Part shown: piece by piece, positions 33,906 to 38,298 of the stretch
How positions within the stretch are numbered: the stretch's first letter is position 1
Layout: each line of letters opens with the position of its first letter
Origin: Geminocystis sp. GBBB08
GTDB lineage: Bacteria; Cyanobacteriota; Cyanobacteriia; Cyanobacteriales; Cyanobacteriaceae
Reading direction: 5' to 3'
DNA length: 38,298 bases
NCBI RefSeq assembly: GCF_016743215.1
Contig: NZ_VRZC01000017.1
Coordinates: 1-38,298 of the forward strand
Notes under the pieces: model-generated
Told to the model about the DNA's origin: nothing
Databases searched by the model: none
What the model saw: only the letters and a program-made list of their open reading frames with translations
Program-made: the position numbers and the translations under genes

Positions 33906-35657
33906 TTATTTACTTGATTCTTTGTTTTTAATAAAATCAATCAGGGCATTATACTTAGGAGATTCTTTTTGTTCAACATATTCTAAAGCACCCCAACTAC
34001 CAAATTTATTCGGTTTACCTATATCCACAAAGTGCATAAACAATCCTCCACCAGATTTTTCCCAGTTATTCAACAATTGTGTATATATATCATACATTTT
34101 GGGATGGCGATTTAACTCCATAAAAAAGTCGTTTAATTCTTGATTATTATTAACTTTACCGACTCCGACTATATGTTGTCCTCCTTCATAGGCAACTAAC
34201 TGTAAACCTCTTTCTTGGGCAACTTGTTGATGATATATAAATAAATCAAGAAGATCTTTTAAACTATCTTGCCCTTCACCTTTAAATAATCCTCCTTTTT
34301 CTAACTGTTCAAAGCCTTTATCAAATACCCATTCAGGATCATTTAACCAATATTTTCGTAACCAGGAGGATAGTTGTGCCTCATTTTCTTCATGGCCAAA
34401 ACTACCACCAAAATATCCTGTAATTCCATAAGCCGAAATACCATGTTGATAGCAAGGCTTATTCCCTTCTTTTACCCATAAAGGGCAGTCTAAAGCTGCT
34501 TTTTCTAATCCTTTCCAAGCTGTTTGAGTAGAGATAACACAAATTACTCGATCTTTTTGATTTGCAAACACCTGTTTCCAAATATCACAGGTTTGAGCAG
34601 CACGCATTCCATACCACTGCATATAAGCATCGCCTTCTTGATTCCATTTTACTTTACCTTGTTCTAAGGCATAATGAGCTTGTTTAAATTGCCAATTCCA
34701 CACTTCATTAGAAAATTCTACATAAATTTTCAGATTAGGATTTAAATTAGATTTAACCAATTGGGCAAATTTAGTTATATATTCATCAGTAGCTTGATGA
34801 GGCATATTAAACCAAAGATCTTTTTTGAGTTTATTACCTAAAGCCACCATTGTTTCCACAGAAACTCCTTTTAAAGCATAGGAAGAAATCTTAGATGTAG
34901 GTCTGTCACTCCATTGTTTTTGCTCAGAATTGTTGGTTGCCATCCAATCCATGAAACGAAAAGTACTAAAAGGCTTGACTTTCTCTAAAAATAAGGGGTT
35001 AAAAATTTCTCCTTTATTAAATAGCGGTTCGTTTTTAGCTTCAATAACTCTAATATTGCGGATATAGTTTCCCGTTTTTTTGGGATCTGTGGCGGTTATG
35101 GTAATTAAGATTCCCCCATCGCTAGTAGAATCTACTTGAAGGACATCTCTTCCTGGTTTTGATTCTGATGTAATTTTTTTAGCACCCAAACTATATTCGA
35201 TCGTACCTTCTCCGTCATATAAAACAAGATATTTACCACCAGGAAATTGATTCGCTATATCCCTAAGTACCATTGTTGTTACACGAGTAAATTGTGGTTT
35301 ATCTTCAGGTTTGGGTAAAGATTTAACCCATCCGTTTTCATCTAAATCTAATAAGTTATTTTCGTCCGTACTCCATTTTCCTTCACAATTAGGATCAGAG
35401 TTAATACATTGAGTAATCCATGATCTAGCAGTTTTAAAGTAGTTCAAAAAAGGATGTTGAGTTGACCAATCAGCGATACCATTTAAACCAATGCCCAATG
35501 ACATTTTTGCTGGTGTTGCTGTGGTGGATGTTTGATAATTAATCTCCGTAGAAGATGATTGAGTAATATCAATAGGAGGAGATTGTTGACAACCAAAAAG
35601 TAAACTCCCTAGATATATGCAAGATAAGATTTTTAGGTTTTTGATTAGCATTATCAA
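33906..35657 (-). CDS. Lipoprotein with glycoside-hydrolase-like (clan A) fold
   Basis: The 583-residue product has a lipoprotein signal ending in the lipobox L-F-G-C (Cys-23), so it should be anchored in the envelope. The rest resembles cellulase-like TIM-barrel proteins annotated as cellulose-binding in some genomes. Y-V-E-F-S-N-E-V-W-N-W puts an Asn-Glu pair (Asn-317, Glu-318) where clan A enzymes have the acid/base, and L-V-A-Y-E-G-G-Q-H has Glu-491 where the nucleophile would be. Additional Trp-rich surfaces suggest a sugar ligand. Activity and substrate are inferred. It is the third of three minus-strand genes with a polytopic polymerase-like protein and a 2OG oxygenase, which points to extracellular polysaccharide trimming. 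A second start at Met-3 is possible. Confidence 0.78.
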   Translation of the reverse strand: MIMLIKNLKILSCIYLGSLLFGCQQSPPIDITQSSSTEINYQTSTTATPAKMSLGIGLNGIADWSTQHPFLNYFKTARSWITQCINSDPNCEGKWSTDENNLLDLDENGWVKSLPKPEDKPQFTRVTTMVLRDIANQFPGGKYLVLYDGEGTIEYSLGAKKITSESKPGRDVLQVDSTSDGGILITITATDPKKTGNYIRNIRVIEAKNEPLFNKGEIFNPLFLEKVKPFSTFRFMDWMATNNSEQKQWSDRPTSKISSYALKGVSVETMVALGNKLKKDLWFNMPHQATDEYITKFAQLVKSNLNPNLKIYVEFSNEVWNWQFKQAHYALEQGKVKWNQEGDAYMQWYGMRAAQTCDIWKQVFANQKDRVICVISTQTAWKGLEKAALDCPLWVKEGNKPCYQHGISAYGITGYFGGSFGHEENEAQLSSWLRKYWLNDPEWVFDKGFEQLEKGGLFKGEGQDSLKDLLDLFIYHQQVAQERGLQLVAYEGGQHIVGVGKVNNNQELNDFFMELNRHPKMYDIYTQLLNNWEKSGGGLFMHFVDIGKPNKFGSWGALEYVEQKESPKYNALIDFIKNKESSK

Positions 35658-35700
35658 TAATTTCTTTTTCGAGGTCTAATGTAAGTTTAAGCAATGAAAA

Positions 35701-36531
35701 TTAATTCAGCAAAGATTTTTTTAGATCTAGTAAAATCGGAGGGATAAATTTTTTTAGTAGTTCTTTAGTTTGGATCGTCTCTTTTTTAGGAATTAACTTT
35801 TCTCCTGGGCGCTCTTTAAAAATTGTAGAATGATTATCTGCTTTTTCTTCTTCTGGTCTTCCCTGAGAATAATAATATAATGCTAATGATTTTCTAGTCC
35901 ATTGATCAGGACAAGTAAGAGGTTCTGGATGACCATGATAGGAGATTTCTGAAGTACTAAAAATAACACATCTATTGAATATAGGCAAGAGTTTTTTTTC
36001 ACATATGGTTACGTCTGGATTCCATAATTCAAAATATCCACCATATTCTTCTTCCCAATCTTTGTTTAAATAGATTAATAAATTTAAGCGACGATCTAAA
36101 TTCATTTTGCTATGTTTATTAAAATCCACATGAACTTTTAAAAAACCACCTTTTTTGATTTGATGAAGGCCTCCACCGATAAAATGAGGATCAGGAATAA
36201 TACCTTCAATGCTTGTTAATCTTTCTAAAAAATTGATAAAAACACTGGAATTAAGTTGATAGAGTAAAAATCTCGTAGCTTCTCCCATTAGTAATTCTGA
36301 GGTTGATGCTAGTTTACTCTCTGCGACGGTATCAAATTGTTGCCATTTTATTTGATCAGGTTGAGGAAATTCTGCTAAAACGTCTTCTAAAACTGCTTCA
36401 GGTAAAAAATTATCGATGACAATGTGCGGAAATGGTTTAGCCGTAATATATTGTTTACTATATTTAGTCACTAAACTATCTAAATATTCAGGCTCAAGAC
36501 AAAATTTTAACTTTGATTTAAGTGTATTCAT
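35701..36531 (-). CDS. 2OG-Fe(II) oxygenase family protein
   Basis: The 276-residue product belongs to the 2-oxoglutarate/Fe(II)-dependent dioxygenases of the prolyl-4-hydroxylase type. An early F-P-H-I-V-I-D-N-F-L-P segment (34-44) is typical of the group. The iron triad is visible: H-V-D with His-134 and Asp-136, then Y-H-G-H-P with distal His-199, and Arg-213 (T-R-K-S-L-A-L-Y-Y-Y) for 2-oxoglutarate. R-R-L-N-L-L-I-Y-L-N-K-D-W lies between. Such enzymes hydroxylate proteins, small molecules or sugars; relatives near capsule and O-antigen genes are common, and the flanking genes favour a polysaccharide or surface-protein role. There is no signal peptide, so it is cytosolic. The lipoprotein gene starts 43 bp after its stop, suggesting cotranscription. 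Confidence 0.82.
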   Translation of the reverse strand: MNTLKSKLKFCLEPEYLDSLVTKYSKQYITAKPFPHIVIDNFLPEAVLEDVLAEFPQPDQIKWQQFDTVAESKLASTSELLMGEATRFLLYQLNSSVFINFLERLTSIEGIIPDPHFIGGGLHQIKKGGFLKVHVDFNKHSKMNLDRRLNLLIYLNKDWEEEYGGYFELWNPDVTICEKKLLPIFNRCVIFSTSEISYHGHPEPLTCPDQWTRKSLALYYYSQGRPEEEKADNHSTIFKERPGEKLIPKKETIQTKELLKKFIPPILLDLKKSLLN

Positions 36532-36652
36532 ATTTAAAAACTACTATTTTTTATTGATATTAATTTCAAAAAATAAACAGAAAGGATTTTTTCTTAGGTT
36601 TTTATTCATTACCATTATTATAATATATAACAAGTATAATTATAATCGGTAT

Positions 36653-38077
36653 TTATTTCTGAGAATGACTAATAGTCGAAACTTGTTTAATTATTTTTTG
36701 AGGTTTCATTTTTCGAGTAACTTTTTTCCTTACAGGTTGAGTTTTAGAAATAAATAAACCAGATAAACCACCACTAATTAAAGGAAAAATTGGGTTAAAG
36801 GAAAAATTTAATAAATAATCAACTACAGCTAATGTTAGACACACCGCTAAAACTGCCGCAGAAGCAACTTGAGGATAAAACCATGCCTTTGGCGGATAAC
36901 GAAATAGAGTAAAACAAAATACTGGCAAAAGTAAGAAAGTTATTAAACTAATTAAACCAAATAAACCGTTATTACCAAAAACAATAATCCATAAACTATC
37001 TGTAATAGAAATATCTACTAAATCTCCAGCCCAATTTTCTGTGTAAACACGGTTTCTTCCCCAGCCTCCCCAACCGAACAATATTCTTTCTCTGGCTCGA
37101 TCTCCTAGTATTTTTTCATTGTAAAACCTAAACTCTAAAGATTGTACCCTTTCTTCTGGTGCAAAATTACCTAAAAAATTAACTATACTTTTACTATCAA
37201 AATTTCCCGTACTAGTAATCGTCAAATAAACAATTATCGCAACCATAACTAATATTAATGGTAAATTTAAACGTAGCCATTTAGCGGAAAAAAGAATAAT
37301 TAAACCTAGTAAAAATAACCCATAAGCTCCCGTAGATTTAAGGAGAATAAAAGTAATTAGGAGAATGATTGATACCCATTTAATAGGGATACGCCAGATT
37401 TTTTGGACAACTTTTCCCTGCCATAAGCTTAGGGCAATAAGAGTGGCACTCATCATAAAGAAACTTACCGTTAAACCATGTTGCATAAAAACTTGTGGCC
37501 TCCAACCGCCGTATCTCATGGTTTGAGCAAATTCATGAGGAAAATAACCGTAAACCATGTTATGTAATTGAGGACTCATGCGAACTTCATAAAGGCATAA
37601 GGGAACGTATAAAAGTCCTCCTTTGACTATATTTATGGCTAATTCTGTTAATCCCTTCAAGTTATTAAGATATAACCTTCCCAGAAAATAAGGCATTCCC
37701 CAAATAACAATCTGAGTTATGGATTGGTTAACACCATCGTATAAAGCTAAAATGGTATCGATACTAGAAAAATTACTGAGGCTAGAAAAAAGGGGGCTAA
37801 TACCAAATAAAATCACTGGAACATCAATCCATTTAAGTTGAAATTTACCAAGTATTTGGGAATCATAGATAAGGATACCAATAAAAATACCGTAACAAGT
37901 TGCCGCCATTCCTTGATAGTCAGGAATAAGAGGTAATTTAAAACCTGCTTTTTGAGGTAAAAATAACAAACCACCCAAAAAACTAACAATCACAGCTTTT
38001 CTTGGGGGAAATTTAGAGAATAAATATAATATGACCGGTAACCATAAAATCATTACCAATTGGGCTTGAGGAGACAT
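36653..38077 (-). CDS. Polytopic membrane protein, O-antigen ligase/polymerase-like
   Basis: The 474-residue protein has about 11-12 hydrophobic segments, spaced over the whole length except a large extracytoplasmic loop near 300-370. That loop holds R-V-Q-S-L-E-F-R-F-Y-N-E-K-I-L-G-D-R-A-R with G-W-G-G-W-G-R-N-R-V-Y and D-S-L-W-I-I-V-F-G-N-N-G-L-F-G-L. A large loop of this kind, ending in a G-W-G-x-x-G motif, is the layout of WaaL/Wzy-type O-antigen ligases and polysaccharide polymerases. The exact reaction cannot be told. It heads a minus-strand set with a 2OG oxygenase (121 bp gap) and a glycosidase-like lipoprotein. The C-terminus is Lys-rich and cytoplasmic. The 221 bp between its start and the right edge of the window hold no gene that I can support. 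Confidence 0.8.
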   Translation of the reverse strand: MSPQAQLVMILWLPVILYLFSKFPPRKAVIVSFLGGLLFLPQKAGFKLPLIPDYQGMAATCYGIFIGILIYDSQILGKFQLKWIDVPVILFGISPLFSSLSNFSSIDTILALYDGVNQSITQIVIWGMPYFLGRLYLNNLKGLTELAINIVKGGLLYVPLCLYEVRMSPQLHNMVYGYFPHEFAQTMRYGGWRPQVFMQHGLTVSFFMMSATLIALSLWQGKVVQKIWRIPIKWVSIILLITFILLKSTGAYGLFLLGLIILFSAKWLRLNLPLILVMVAIIVYLTITSTGNFDSKSIVNFLGNFAPEERVQSLEFRFYNEKILGDRARERILFGWGGWGRNRVYTENWAGDLVDISITDSLWIIVFGNNGLFGLISLITFLLLPVFCFTLFRYPPKAWFYPQVASAAVLAVCLTLAVVDYLLNFSFNPIFPLISGGLSGLFISKTQPVRKKVTRKMKPQKIIKQVSTISHSQK

Positions 38078-38298
38078 AAGCTAACTCAAAAATAAAGTTT
38101 TAAAACTATTAAAATAGCCATATTAGTTATTTTGCCATTATTTATTGCCAAATAATTACTCGTGCAAAATTAATTAATTGTATAGAACCCATTTGGTATC
38201 TTTTTTAGAATGGTTACATAATAATGATTTCAGAAGAAATACTTTAATCTCGTCAAAGCCTTTTGTTATTTGGGTTACAGGCGTAAATATCAAATAGG

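Overview
The window comes from an AT-rich, phycoerythrin-making cyanobacterium. The evidence is a phycoerythrin linker/lyase operon, pebA and pebB for phycoerythrobilin synthesis, a DnaK1-type chaperone gene next to grpE, a type IV pilus ATPase, citramalate synthase, a PEP-CTERM protein, a pentapeptide-repeat protein and ten HIP1 palindromes (GCGATCGC). Gene content and low GC suggest a unicellular chroococcalean of the Geminocystis/Cyanobacterium kind; the genus is an inference.

Layout. Bases 1-6200 form a phycoerythrin island. On the minus strand cpeC, a second CpeD/CpeE-type rod linker, cpeS and cpeT lie in one row. A further CpeS-type lyase gene converges on them from the left, and pebA-pebB diverge from cpeC on the right. 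Together these make the pigment, attach it and build it into rods. The structural genes cpeBA and the activator cpeR are not in the window. Bases 6300-9700 hold an unrecognised protein with repeated helical units, a secreted PEP-CTERM protein and a pentapeptide-repeat protein. Bases 9700-16300 hold infC, a NatD/LivH permease, a Uma2 nuclease-fold gene, an FAD oxidoreductase and a large MscS-type channel, separated by repeat-rich spacers. Bases 16350-24000 hold dnaK (broken) with grpE, pilB and uvrC (broken by an amber codon). Bases 24100-33800 are mainly housekeeping: a coiled-coil protein, YlqD, acyl-ACP synthetase, coaD, argJ, a DUF2854-type membrane protein, a large acidic protein and cimA. 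Bases 33900-38080 carry a minus-strand set that looks like extracellular-polysaccharide work: a polytopic O-antigen-ligase/polymerase-like protein, a 2OG-Fe(II) oxygenase and a lipoprotein with a glycosidase-like fold.

The most notable observations are in the spacers and in two damaged genes. Three copies of one 131-137 bp miniature inverted-repeat element (ends TATAGCAATCCTA) are present. One lies inside the cpe operon, and one supplies the stop codon of a lyase gene. A different ~150 bp element is bounded by perfect 8-bp direct repeats. A 129 bp element with hairpins at both ends precedes the Uma2 gene. DnaK is interrupted by a ~130 bp degenerate tract of exactly preserved length carrying two in-frame stops, and UvrC loses its C-terminal HhH domain to a single in-frame TAG. 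Both could be real lesions or local sequence errors. I found no convincing tRNA, rRNA, CRISPR array, complete insertion sequence or prophage.
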